Of a stretch of 64,000 nucleotides of DNA, positions 15,512 through 23,715 are shown piece by piece. Source of the DNA: CAVQCT01 sp964371785 (lineage in GTDB: Bacteria; Zixibacteria; MSB-5A5; GN15; FEB-12); assembly GCA_964371785.1 (NCBI GenBank), contig CAYJOL010000006.1, positions 62,001 to 126,000 on the forward strand. The letters are read 5' to 3'. The position numbers and the translations under genes are program-made. Numbering within the stretch: the first letter of the stretch is position 1; every line of letters starts with the position of its first letter. The notes below the pieces were generated by a model that did not search any database, had not been told where the DNA came from, and saw nothing but the letters and a program-made list of their open reading frames with translations.

Positions 15512-17800
15512 ATGAGGCTTGTATCGACACCTGCCGCTAAATTCTTACTCACGCTAATTATCCTTGTTCTGTCGGGGGCCGCACGTGCGGAGGAACCCTG
15601 GCCACTCAAACGCGATATTGACCTCTCAAGCGGGTTCGGCGATTACCGTCGGGACCGATTTCACGCCGGTGTCGACATCAGGACCGGGGGAGTAGAAGGA
15701 GCCCCGATACTGTCACCGGTAGCCGGCTACGTATATCGCGTAAAAATGTCTTATATCGGGTATGGCAAGGGACTGTACATCATGGGTGATGACGGTTACT
15801 TGTATGTCTATGGACATCTGTCCAGCCTCGCCGCTAAAATCGAATCACCTGTAAAACTCGCGCAACTGGCGATTCGTCGATATTACCAGGACCTGTATTT
15901 CCCCAAAGACTCGATTCGCATCAATAAGGGAGAATTTCTGGGAAAAACCGGCAAAACCGGGACATCCGCACCCCATCTGCATTTTGAGAAGCGTTCAGGG
16001 GAGAACTATCCGCTGAATCCACTTTCTCATGGTTTCAGTCTCGAGGACAAGGTGAAACCAAGTTTCACCCGCATCGGGTTTAAGATGACCGATGACCATT
16101 CTTTATTTATGACCGGTTCCAGAGAGCTGTTCTGCGATGTAAAGTCAGTCAACGACAGTGTGTACAGGGTCGATTCTCTGCTCTACTTTCAGCGCCCGTT
16201 CGGTATTATGGTCGATTGTTTCGACTTGGCACGTCCGGGAGGCATGAAGCTGGCGGTGTACAAGTTGTCGTTACTTGTCGACGACACTCCTCTCTATCAG
16301 GTGATTTTTGACTCATTGAGTTTCGATGAACAGGCTTCGGCCAACCTCGAATATGATTATGCCAGTGTGGTGAATGACCGGAAACGGGTGAGGCTACTTT
16401 ACGGACTTCCAGGAAACGGCTATCATATGAGTGGTGGGACCAGCAGCGCGAATGGTGTCGTTGGGCTGGACTGGAAAGACGCGCCGGGCAAGCATAAGGG
16501 CAGAGTGATTGCCGAAGATTGTTTTGGCAACCGATCGGAGCTTCGATTCAATTTCCTGTGGGGACCGCCGGACAATATCTTCACACTTGATTCAGCTGTG
16601 GCCACGCCGCCTAAAACGACCACGTTCTACTTTACTCCCGTAAGCGGATCTGCCGAGTTGGGAATTGACTCGGTTAAGGTGTTTATCAATCGCGGAAATG
16701 TCTGGGGTGAAACCGAACAGGCGACAGCCACCCTGCAGCCCGACGGCAAGCTGGTGTGCGTTGCCGACGCATACGGCATTAGCAAAGCAGTACTCAGGCT
16801 CGGCGCATTTGCGGATGGGACGCTGATCCCCGACAACCTCTTTAACGGACTTCAGGAATACGGCAAGGAGATCGCCACCCTGCAGCATGAGATTCTCGAC
16901 GATGGTCTGCTGCTGACGCTCAATGTGCAGGCCAAACAGGGTGCGCTGGCAAGATTCGCGTTGTTCGACGGAGATACTTTGCTGGGCGTGGAGTACCCGC
17001 AATATTTCACCATGCTTCAGCAGCGATGCTTCATCCCCCCGCTCAAGAAATATCAGCATATTACAAAAATCGGATATGCAGTGACTCGCGACACTTCCAT
17101 CGCACTCAAATATGTCGATACGTTGAATATTTATCTTGTCGGGACCAGCGATAACCAGGCTATCCAGTTGGGCGATTCAACGACTATCCGTTTCCGCACC
17201 GATGGGTTCTTTGCTCCCCGGTATGTGGAACTCAAACTGACCGGCATCCGTAACCGGTCACTGTTGAAACTGAATTCCGACTACTTCAGGATTGATCCGC
17301 CGGCGTTTGTCTGTAAAAAGGATTTTGAGGTTGACATGCGCCTGCAGCGGCATCCGATTATCACGCCAAAATCGGGAATCTGCTGGCTCGATGAAAAAGC
17401 GGACAGGTGGATCTGGCTGGACAACACAGTAGACAGCGCTAATTACGCAGTTAAGGCGACGGCTGAAGGGGGGGGATTGTTCGCGGCCCTTTTTGACATG
17501 GATCCCCCGGAAATCGAGCAACTCAATATCAAGGACCGACGCGAATACACCAACCCGATTCTCACGATCAGTTTCGTACTCAATGATTCGCTCTCAGGTT
17601 TTCAGGATGATCGAAATATTACGATCAAGCTCGATGGACAGTGGTTGATTCCGGAGTTCGACCCGATAACCGGCATCTGCAAAACGACGCCAAACGAACC
17701 GCTCACCAACGGCAGCCATCACCTCGGGATAGTTGTAACCGATCGAGCCGGCAATAAGACCGAGCAGTATCTCAATTTCATGATCAGGGCCAAACGGTAG
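15512..17800 (+). CDS. M23-family (LytM-type) metallopeptidase, exported
   Basis: A 762-residue protein with an N-terminal signal peptide (about 1-26, ending GAARA). The M23 domain follows at once: FHAGVDI supplies zinc ligands His51 and Asp55, and PHLHFE near residues 153-157 supplies the HxH motif. The domain probably cleaves peptidoglycan cross-links. Some 550 residues follow that look like beta-rich Ig-like repeats, with no recognised family. A catalytic domain at the N-terminus with such a large C-terminal extension is unusual for LytM proteins. It is divergent from the ppiD-like gene. Confidence 0.88.
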   Translation: MRLVSTPAAKFLLTLIILVLSGAARAEEPWPLKRDIDLSSGFGDYRRDRFHAGVDIRTGGVEGAPILSPVAGYVYRVKMSYIGYGKGLYIMGDDGYLYVYGHLSSLAAKIESPVKLAQLAIRRYYQDLYFPKDSIRINKGEFLGKTGKTGTSAPHLHFEKRSGENYPLNPLSHGFSLEDKVKPSFTRIGFKMTDDHSLFMTGSRELFCDVKSVNDSVYRVDSLLYFQRPFGIMVDCFDLARPGGMKLAVYKLSLLVDDTPLYQVIFDSLSFDEQASANLEYDYASVVNDRKRVRLLYGLPGNGYHMSGGTSSANGVVGLDWKDAPGKHKGRVIAEDCFGNRSELRFNFLWGPPDNIFTLDSAVATPPKTTTFYFTPVSGSAELGIDSVKVFINRGNVWGETEQATATLQPDGKLVCVADAYGISKAVLRLGAFADGTLIPDNLFNGLQEYGKEIATLQHEILDDGLLLTLNVQAKQGALARFALFDGDTLLGVEYPQYFTMLQQRCFIPPLKKYQHITKIGYAVTRDTSIALKYVDTLNIYLVGTSDNQAIQLGDSTTIRFRTDGFFAPRYVELKLTGIRNRSLLKLNSDYFRIDPPAFVCKKDFEVDMRLQRHPIITPKSGICWLDEKADRWIWLDNTVDSANYAVKATAEGGGLFAALFDMDPPEIEQLNIKDRREYTNPILTISFVLNDSLSGFQDDRNITIKLDGQWLIPEFDPITGICKTTPNEPLTNGSHHLGIVVTDRAGNKTEQYLNFMIRAKR

Positions 17801-17829
17801 CGCTGTCAGACCGGAGAATGAGGTAGCCA

Positions 17830-18546
17830 TTGTTCATTCCGATACGCGATGACAATCCGACCAACCGGGTGCCGTACATAACCATATCCTTGATAGCGCT
17901 CAACTCGCTGATTTTTCTGTTCATGGTTTTTCAGGGCTCGCGGGTGTTCGAGTATCTGACGTTTGAATACGGTTATATTCCGTTTGAAATCACCCATCGG
18001 ACCGAACTCACGCCCGATCTCGCCACAACTGTCTGGCTGACTCCGTTTAGCTCCATGTTCATGCACGGAGGGTGGCTCCACCTGATTGGCAATATGCTCT
18101 TTCTGTGGATTTTCGGGAATAATGTTGAGGACTATATGGGACCGGTAAAGTTCGTGGTCTTTTACATACTATCCGGTCTGGCCGCGATTGGACTCTACAC
18201 ACTGTTTGGTCCCGGCTCCAAGATCCCTTTGATAGGCGCCTCAGGGGCGATCGCCGGTGTAATGGGAGCATATATCGTTCTGTATCCGAGGGCGGATATC
18301 ACGGTTCTGATAGTGTTTTTCCTGATTCAGTTCATTGTCGTCCCGGCAAAAGTTGTTCTGGGCATCTGGTTTTTCCTGCAGTTGTTCATGTCGCTGACCG
18401 GGACTTCTTCAGGAGGTGGCGTGGCCTGGATGGCCCACGTGGGCGGGTTCATTTTTGGCTACCTTGTCATGAAACTATCCGTTAAATTATTTGGCCGGGG
18501 GACTACGCCAGGCGGTGGTCAACGCGTATATCGAGTACGGTGGTGA
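17830..18546 (+). CDS. Rhomboid-family intramembrane serine protease
   Basis: A 238-residue polytopic protein. The catalytic serine is in GASGAIAG (Ser about 139) and the histidine in AHVGGFIFG (His about 203). The HGGWLHLIGNMLFLWIFG block of loop 1 and helix 2 is also conserved. Translation starts at TTG 17830 after GAGG; this gives the standard N-terminus FIPIRDDNPT. An insert of predicted membrane helix lies between the Ser and His segments, as in other rhomboids. It probably cleaves single-pass membrane proteins. Confidence 0.92.
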   Translation: MFIPIRDDNPTNRVPYITISLIALNSLIFLFMVFQGSRVFEYLTFEYGYIPFEITHRTELTPDLATTVWLTPFSSMFMHGGWLHLIGNMLFLWIFGNNVEDYMGPVKFVVFYILSGLAAIGLYTLFGPGSKIPLIGASGAIAGVMGAYIVLYPRADITVLIVFFLIQFIVVPAKVVLGIWFFLQLFMSLTGTSSGGGVAWMAHVGGFIFGYLVMKLSVKLFGRGTTPGGGQRVYRVRW

Positions 18547-18596
18547 CCGGTGTCGACCGCCGGATTTCTGCTCAGGTGAGTTGGGAAAAGAAAAGT

Positions 18597-19061
18597 ATGC
18601 CTTGTAAAGATATTACCGACACGTTGAAGATTCTGCTGAGTCATGATGACCGGTTGCTGAACTATGCTTTGCGCAAGAAGACATGCGGAGGCGAGGTTGG
18701 TCGAAAGTCATTGATAGGTAAGTGGTTGAAGAATAAGTCTGCCCGGGAAATAATCGCGACTCCAATTCAAGATGTGCTGAACGCCCACCCGACTCGGTCC
18801 GATGTGCGCGAGTTTATGGTCGTCAAGCATTTCCTTGCCGTGAAGACAGGACTGGAGATACTCCTTGGTGTAACCTCCGGTGGCATAAAGGATTACTGCC
18901 GAGTAGCGACCATTGAACATGGTCCCGATGGAGTCCTGCTGGTTGCTGACCTGAGTGTCCAGGGGATGACCGACGAAATCAGGGCTTGTGGAAACTGCGC
19001 GAACTGCGGCACGTCGGCCCCCGACAAACTGACACCGACCGACCAGAGGATGCAACGGTAA
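18597..19061 (+). CDS. Possible NifU/IscU-like Fe-S scaffold protein
   Basis: A 154-residue protein. KTCGGEVGRKSLIGKWLKNK followed by SAREI resembles the cysteine-and-helix region of the NifU N-terminal/IscU scaffold family, and the following 40 residues have similar helix spacing. The C-terminus carries CGNCANCG, a possible metal site. Several canonical scaffold cysteines are not obvious, so the similarity is faint. ATG 18597 was preferred over the upstream frame that overlaps the rhomboid gene; an AAAAGAAAAG tract precedes it. It is probably co-transcribed with the rhomboid protease. Confidence 0.4.
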   Translation: MPCKDITDTLKILLSHDDRLLNYALRKKTCGGEVGRKSLIGKWLKNKSAREIIATPIQDVLNAHPTRSDVREFMVVKHFLAVKTGLEILLGVTSGGIKDYCRVATIEHGPDGVLLVADLSVQGMTDEIRACGNCANCGTSAPDKLTPTDQRMQR

Positions 19062-19285
19062 GATAGGAATATGTATTAATATGCATGCTTTCGTCCCATC
19101 AGAATTCGAGAGCCGGCAGCCTCATATTGCTGACCCTATTGATTTCCACTTATATTTCATTGAATGACATAATCTTATGTGGAACGATCACAGGCAGGAT
19201 CAAATTGTTTGTCTTTTCGGTTCACTTTTTGCACATTATCACCCCAGAAAATAATATCAATTTTTGCATATCAAAAGGAGTAAGC

Positions 19286-19894
19286 ATGCTTCGTTCCGTG
19301 GGGATTGTGTTGGTTGCGGTTCTGTTACTCGCTTTGCCTGTCAAGACATCCGCATTTGCATTCGTTGAAACCGTTCACGATTACGGAATCAGCGCCCCGG
19401 GATACAACTATGTGTCTTCGGTTACTTTTACTGACGGTTATATCGGCTGGGGACAGACGGGTTCATGGGGACACACGTTGAGCCCTGCCTATATGCCTGT
19501 ACCGACTTCCTTTACGGTAGCGGACGCCCGGCTAAGGATCAGCGGATATCACTACGCCGGTTTCGGCACTGACCTTGTTCAGTTCGGTGGCGAACTGGAA
19601 TGGACCGGTATCAGCGGCTGGCGTTGGGTGAGCTTCAGCGACAATACTTTCGATCTGACTCATATTGACGATATGTACTGGAACTCGAGTCCGCTTGAAG
19701 TATCTTTAACCCCGATACTCGATTTTGGCGGTGTTAATCTCACTTCCGCAGTTCTCTCCGTCAACTACGACTTGGGAAGTGGTGAGGTAGGTGGCTCGGT
19801 ATCGACAGTTCCGGAATCAGGTACTGTGCTTCTGTTCGCACTCGGCCTGGTTTTGGGCAGTGTCATTTTGAGCAGAAAGAAATCGCTGAACTAA
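19286..19894 (+). CDS. Exported protein with PEP-CTERM-like sorting tail
   Basis: A 202-residue protein with a signal peptide (about 1-25) and a glycine- and aromatic-rich beta-type body. The C-terminal tail (about 175-202) has VPESGTVLLFALGLVLGS followed by RKK. This is the layout of PEP-CTERM sorting signals (motif, membrane helix, basic cluster), but with PES instead of PEP. Such proteins are processed by exosortase EpsH/XrtA systems, none of which is in the window. AAAGGAG precedes ATG 19286. A strong terminator follows. Confidence 0.7.
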   Translation: MLRSVGIVLVAVLLLALPVKTSAFAFVETVHDYGISAPGYNYVSSVTFTDGYIGWGQTGSWGHTLSPAYMPVPTSFTVADARLRISGYHYAGFGTDLVQFGGELEWTGISGWRWVSFSDNTFDLTHIDDMYWNSSPLEVSLTPILDFGGVNLTSAVLSVNYDLGSGEVGGSVSTVPESGTVLLFALGLVLGSVILSRKKSLN

Positions 19895-19919
19895 TTTCGG
19901 CGTCCGGAATAGATTCCAA

Positions 19920-19959
19920 GCGCGCCTGTGGCAAATTGTCACAGGCGCGTTTCTGTTTT
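19920..19959 (+). terminator. Terminator after the PEP-CTERM-like gene
   Basis: A 10-bp perfect stem (CGCGCCTGTG at 19921-19930, CACAGGCGCG at 19940-19949) is followed by TTTCTGTTTT. Confidence 0.8.
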
Positions 19960-20172
19960 GTGGTTGAACCGGTGAATACTTCGGAATAAGGACAAAATTT
20001 GTTGATTTTCGCTCGCTCGACCTTGTAGATTTGATGAAAACGGCTTGACTATTGCCGCTTTTGGTGCGTACTTGATGCTTGTGAAAAAAATAACCATCTA
20101 GAATCACAATCCTTCATCTGATATGGGGAGTGCATCCGCAGATGGCTGCAAATATCCTAGGAGTTGACAAAT

Positions 20173-22416
20173 ATGATTACCAAACAGGAAGCTCTTGACT
20201 ATCACGCCCGAGGACGGCGTGGCAAAATTGAAGTCAATTCGACCAAACCGTGCCGCACCCAATTCCATCTATCGCTGGCCTATACACCCGGTGTGGCTGA
20301 ACCCTGTCTTGAGATTGCCAAGAACCCGGACGACGTATACAAATACACGGCGAAGGGAAATCTGGTGGCGGTGGTGTCCAACGGAACGGCCGTGCTCGGT
20401 CTGGGCAATATCGGACCGGCGGCAGGCAAACCGGTGATGGAAGGTAAAGGGGTGCTCTTCAAAAGATTTGCCGATATCGATGTCTTCGATATCGAACTGA
20501 ACACTGAGGACCCGGATGAGGTCATCAAATGTGTGCAGCTTCTGGAACCCACTTTCGGCGGCATCAACCTTGAAGATATCAAGGGACCCGAATGCTTCTA
20601 CATTGAAGAGACGTTGAAGCGGACCATGAATATTCCGGTCTTCCACGACGATCAGCACGGCACAGCCATCATTTCCGCGGCGGCGCTATTGAACGCCCTG
20701 GAGATCACCGGTAAGGATATTTCCAAGATCCAGGTAGTGTTTTCCGGAGCAGGTGCGGCGGGTATCGCCTGTGCCAAATTGTATTGCTCACTGGGCGTGA
20801 AGCACGAGAATTTGTACATGGTCGATTCGAAGGGGGTGCTGTACGAAGGACGTGGAGACAGCTACAATAAGTACAAACAGGAATTCGTGCGCAAGACCGG
20901 CAAGCACACCCTCGCCGAGGTGATGGAAGGCGCGGATGTCTTTGTGGGTGTTTCGGCGAAGGATCTAGTGAGTAAGGACATGGTGAGGTCGATGGCCAAG
21001 GATCCGGTTATTTTCGCCATGGCCAATCCCGATCCGGAAATCACCTACCCGGATGCCCTAGCCGCTCGACCTGATGTCATCATAGCGACCGGCCGTTCCG
21101 ATTATCCGAACCAGGTCAACAATGTGCTTGGGTTCCCCTTCATTTTCCGGGGTGCTCTCGATGTCCACGCGACGTCGATTAACGAAGAGATGAAAATTGC
21201 GGCCGTGAAGGCGCTGGCCAATCTGGCCAAGCAGGATGTCCCTGAAGATGTCGCCAAGGCTTATGGAGTCGATCACTTCAAATTCGGTCGGGAGTATCTT
21301 ATCCCCAAGCCGTTTGACTCACGCATCCTGGTCTGGGAAGCGGGCGCCGTGGCGGAAGCCGCGATGAAGACGGGTGTCGCGAGGAATCCGGTCGACATAG
21401 ATGAATACAGGCGAGAACTGGCCGCGCGTATCGGCAACGGCCGCCTGATCATGCGCGCCGTCTCCGATAAAGCCAAACGCAGCCCGAAGAAGATAGTCTT
21501 CCCCGAAGGCGACTCCAGCCGAATTCTTCGCGCGGCACATGTCGTGCTCGAAGAAGGTATCGGCCATCCGATCGTGCTCGGCGAGCCGCACACTATTCAA
21601 GAGGCTGCCAAGAAATACGAGATCGACCTCGAAGGTGTCCAGATTATCGACCCGGCCACCTCTGAACGTCGCCCGGACTTTGCCAAACACTTCTACGAAC
21701 AGCGCAAGCGCAAGGGCATGACCATGGAGAAAGCCCAGTGGCTCATGCGCGACCGCACCTACTACGGCATCATGATGCTGGAGATGGGCGAGTGCGACGC
21801 TGTTCTTTCCGGCGTGCTCTCCGATTATCCCACGACTATAAGGCCGGCGCTTGAGATAATCAAGCTGGCCGACGGCATCACCCGGGTATCGGGTATGTTC
21901 GCCATGATCCAGAAAGACCGGGTCTATATGTTCGCGGACACGACCGTCAACATCAACCCGACCGCCGAAGAACTGGCGGAGATCGCAATCCTGGCGGCTA
22001 ATGTGACCAAGCGTTTCAATATTGAACCGCGTATCGCTATGCTCTCGTTCTCGAACTTTGGTTCGGCCCAATATCCTGAATCGATCAAGGTTGCCAAAGC
22101 GACTGAGATAATCAAGAAGAAGGCGCCGCACCTTGTGGTCGAAGGCGAAATGCAGGCGGACACGGCACTCATGCCGGATTATATGAAGAAACGGTATCCG
22201 TTCTCACAGCTCAAGGAAGCTGCTAATGTGTTTATATTCCCGGATCTGAATTCCGGCAACATTGCTTACAAACTGGCTCAGCGGATGGGCGGATTGGAGG
22301 CTGTCGGGCCAATCCTGATGGGTCTTTCCAAGCCGGTGCACGTGCTGCATCCGACACTCGATGTCAACGAGATAGTCGATATGGCGGCGATTGCAGTGGT
22401 TGAAGCTCAGCGCTGA
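20173..22416 (+). CDS. maeB: NADP-dependent malic enzyme with phosphotransacetylase-like domain (MaeB type)
   Basis: A 747-residue protein. The N-terminal half is malic enzyme: TPGVAEPCLEI, GNLVAVVSNGTAVLGLGNIG, PVFHDDQHGTAI and VVFSGAGAAGIA (NADP-binding). The C-terminal half (from about 430) is a phosphate acetyl/butyryltransferase-like domain with KRIVFPEG-type start, STDYPTT-like and FAMIQKD segments. In MaeB proteins this domain is regulatory, binding acetyl-CoA, rather than catalytic. The reaction is oxidative decarboxylation of malate to pyruvate with NADPH. ATG 20173 follows AGGAG; a TTG three codons upstream is less likely. Confidence 0.95.
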   Translation: MITKQEALDYHARGRRGKIEVNSTKPCRTQFHLSLAYTPGVAEPCLEIAKNPDDVYKYTAKGNLVAVVSNGTAVLGLGNIGPAAGKPVMEGKGVLFKRFADIDVFDIELNTEDPDEVIKCVQLLEPTFGGINLEDIKGPECFYIEETLKRTMNIPVFHDDQHGTAIISAAALLNALEITGKDISKIQVVFSGAGAAGIACAKLYCSLGVKHENLYMVDSKGVLYEGRGDSYNKYKQEFVRKTGKHTLAEVMEGADVFVGVSAKDLVSKDMVRSMAKDPVIFAMANPDPEITYPDALAARPDVIIATGRSDYPNQVNNVLGFPFIFRGALDVHATSINEEMKIAAVKALANLAKQDVPEDVAKAYGVDHFKFGREYLIPKPFDSRILVWEAGAVAEAAMKTGVARNPVDIDEYRRELAARIGNGRLIMRAVSDKAKRSPKKIVFPEGDSSRILRAAHVVLEEGIGHPIVLGEPHTIQEAAKKYEIDLEGVQIIDPATSERRPDFAKHFYEQRKRKGMTMEKAQWLMRDRTYYGIMMLEMGECDAVLSGVLSDYPTTIRPALEIIKLADGITRVSGMFAMIQKDRVYMFADTTVNINPTAEELAEIAILAANVTKRFNIEPRIAMLSFSNFGSAQYPESIKVAKATEIIKKKAPHLVVEGEMQADTALMPDYMKKRYPFSQLKEAANVFIFPDLNSGNIAYKLAQRMGGLEAVGPILMGLSKPVHVLHPTLDVNEIVDMAAIAVVEAQR

Positions 22417-22440
22417 GTATTTCCGTGATACGACTCGACG

Positions 22441-22466
22441 AGGCCGGAGCGCATCTCCGGCCTTTT
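22441..22466 (+). terminator. Terminator after maeB
   Basis: AGGCCGGAG (22441-22449) pairs with CTCCGGCCT (22455-22463), followed by a T-run (TTTTCTT). Confidence 0.8.
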
Positions 22467-22580
22467 CTTGTGGCGCACTGAGAACTTCAGGGTATCGTTT
22501 CCAGTTGACAAGGTGGCTCGCCGTGGCTATTTTGGAACCGGATATTCGTGGGCTTTCACTGTTTGATTACGGAGGGTACA

Positions 22581-22805
22581 TTGGTCAATCACTTATTAGC
22601 CTGGACCGCTGCACTCATGATGATCGGCGGATTGATATTGGGTCTTTGGTCACTGAACTACACGGTCTCTGGTAATTTCCCATTGAGCAAGCCGTTCTGG
22701 AGAACCCGGTCCTGCTTTACGGCCGGCGGGTATCGCATGTATTTCCTTGGCTGGGTGCTGTTTCAGTTGGGCCTCCTGCTATTTGTCTACAATTATCTAA
22801 GGTAG
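22581..22805 (+). CDS. Small two-helix membrane protein, unknown
   Basis: A 74-residue protein starting at TTG 22581, which follows GGAGGG at a short spacing. Two hydrophobic stretches are visible (about 5-24 and 52-70), separated by a basic loop with FWRTRSCFTAGGYRMY. I do not recognise a family. It stands alone between the maeB terminator and the phosphate regulon. Confidence 0.5.
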   Translation: MVNHLLAWTAALMMIGGLILGLWSLNYTVSGNFPLSKPFWRTRSCFTAGGYRMYFLGWVLFQLGLLLFVYNYLR

Positions 22806-22867
22806 CATCTCCGGTCTTTGGCAGTTGCTGCCTGGCGCGGCTGCCTTAATACAAATCTAAACCGCCC

Positions 22868-22886
22868 CTAACTAATCCTGAACAAT
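22868..22886 (+). promoter_or_regulatory. PHO-box-like direct repeat upstream of phoB
   Basis: CTAACTAATCCTGAACAAT contains two C(T/TG)AAC half-sites about one helical turn apart. It closely resembles the element at 25562-25581 before pstB (CTTAACATAATCCTAACAAT). PhoB sites are direct repeats with this spacing. A perfect 6-6-6 palindrome (TTGACA, 6 bp, TGTCAA) follows at 22944-22961. Confidence 0.45.
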
Positions 22887-23010
22887 TTCGGAGTTGTGTG
22901 TCAATGTGTCGTCCTGTTTTTTGAACGCGGGCCGGAAAATCTATTGACAGCGTAATGTCAAAAAGCAAGGTTACTTGAGAACTTTAGAACGGGAAAAGGT
23001 CACAAAGCCT

Positions 23011-23712
23011 ATGTCCACCAAAAACGTGCTGGTAATCGAAGATGAGCAGGATATCCTGGAACTCATTACTTACAATCTGCAAAAGGAACAGTATAAGGTT
23101 TCCGGTGTGACGGACGGCGACGATGCCCTCCGGGCAGTCAAAGCCGAGCCCTATGACCTGATTCTCCTCGACCTGATGCTTCCGGGGACCGACGGACTTG
23201 AGATCTGCCGCCTCATCAAAGCCGACCCTCAGATCGCTGCCATACCGATCATCATTGTCAGTGCCAAAGGCGAGGAATCGGATATCGTGATCGGATTGGA
23301 ATTGGGCGCGGATGACTATATCGTCAAGCCGTTCAGCCCGCGTGTGCTGATCGCCCGGGTCAGGTCGGTGCTTCGCCGCAAAAGCGAAACCCGTACTACC
23401 AAGGAACAGGACATTCGAATTAAAGATTTTGCTATAAACCCGGGCAAGCGTGAAGTTCGTATCAGCAACAAGGCGGTTGAGCTCACCTTCACCGAATTCG
23501 AACTGCTTTACCATCTCGCTCAGCATCCCGGCTGGGTATTCACCCGCTATCAGATTGTCAACGCCATCAAAGGCGAGGATTATCCGGTGACTGATCGCTC
23601 AGTCGATGTTCAAATCGCCGGGTTACGCAAAAAACTCGGCCCTTATGGCCACCTGGTCGAGACTATCAGGGGAGTCGGGTACCGCTTCACCGACAAGGAA
23701 GCCGAAGGCTAA
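23011..23712 (+). CDS. phoB: PhoB-type phosphate response regulator
   Basis: A 233-residue OmpR/PhoB-family regulator. The receiver domain (1-120) has acidic residues IEDE near the start, the phosphoacceptor Asp54 (LLDLMLPG) and Lys in VSAKG. The C-terminal winged helix (about 135-230) has LTFTEFELLYHLAQHPG and the recognition region DRSVDVQIAGLRKKLG. ATG 23011 follows AAAGG; an upstream TTG in frame is possible. It is adjacent to the histidine kinase and to pstB and phoU, which fixes it as phosphate control. The PHO-box-like repeat upstream suggests autoregulation. Confidence 0.92.
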   Translation: MSTKNVLVIEDEQDILELITYNLQKEQYKVSGVTDGDDALRAVKAEPYDLILLDLMLPGTDGLEICRLIKADPQIAAIPIIIVSAKGEESDIVIGLELGADDYIVKPFSPRVLIARVRSVLRRKSETRTTKEQDIRIKDFAINPGKREVRISNKAVELTFTEFELLYHLAQHPGWVFTRYQIVNAIKGEDYPVTDRSVDVQIAGLRKKLGPYGHLVETIRGVGYRFTDKEAEG

Positions 23713-23715
23713 GCT

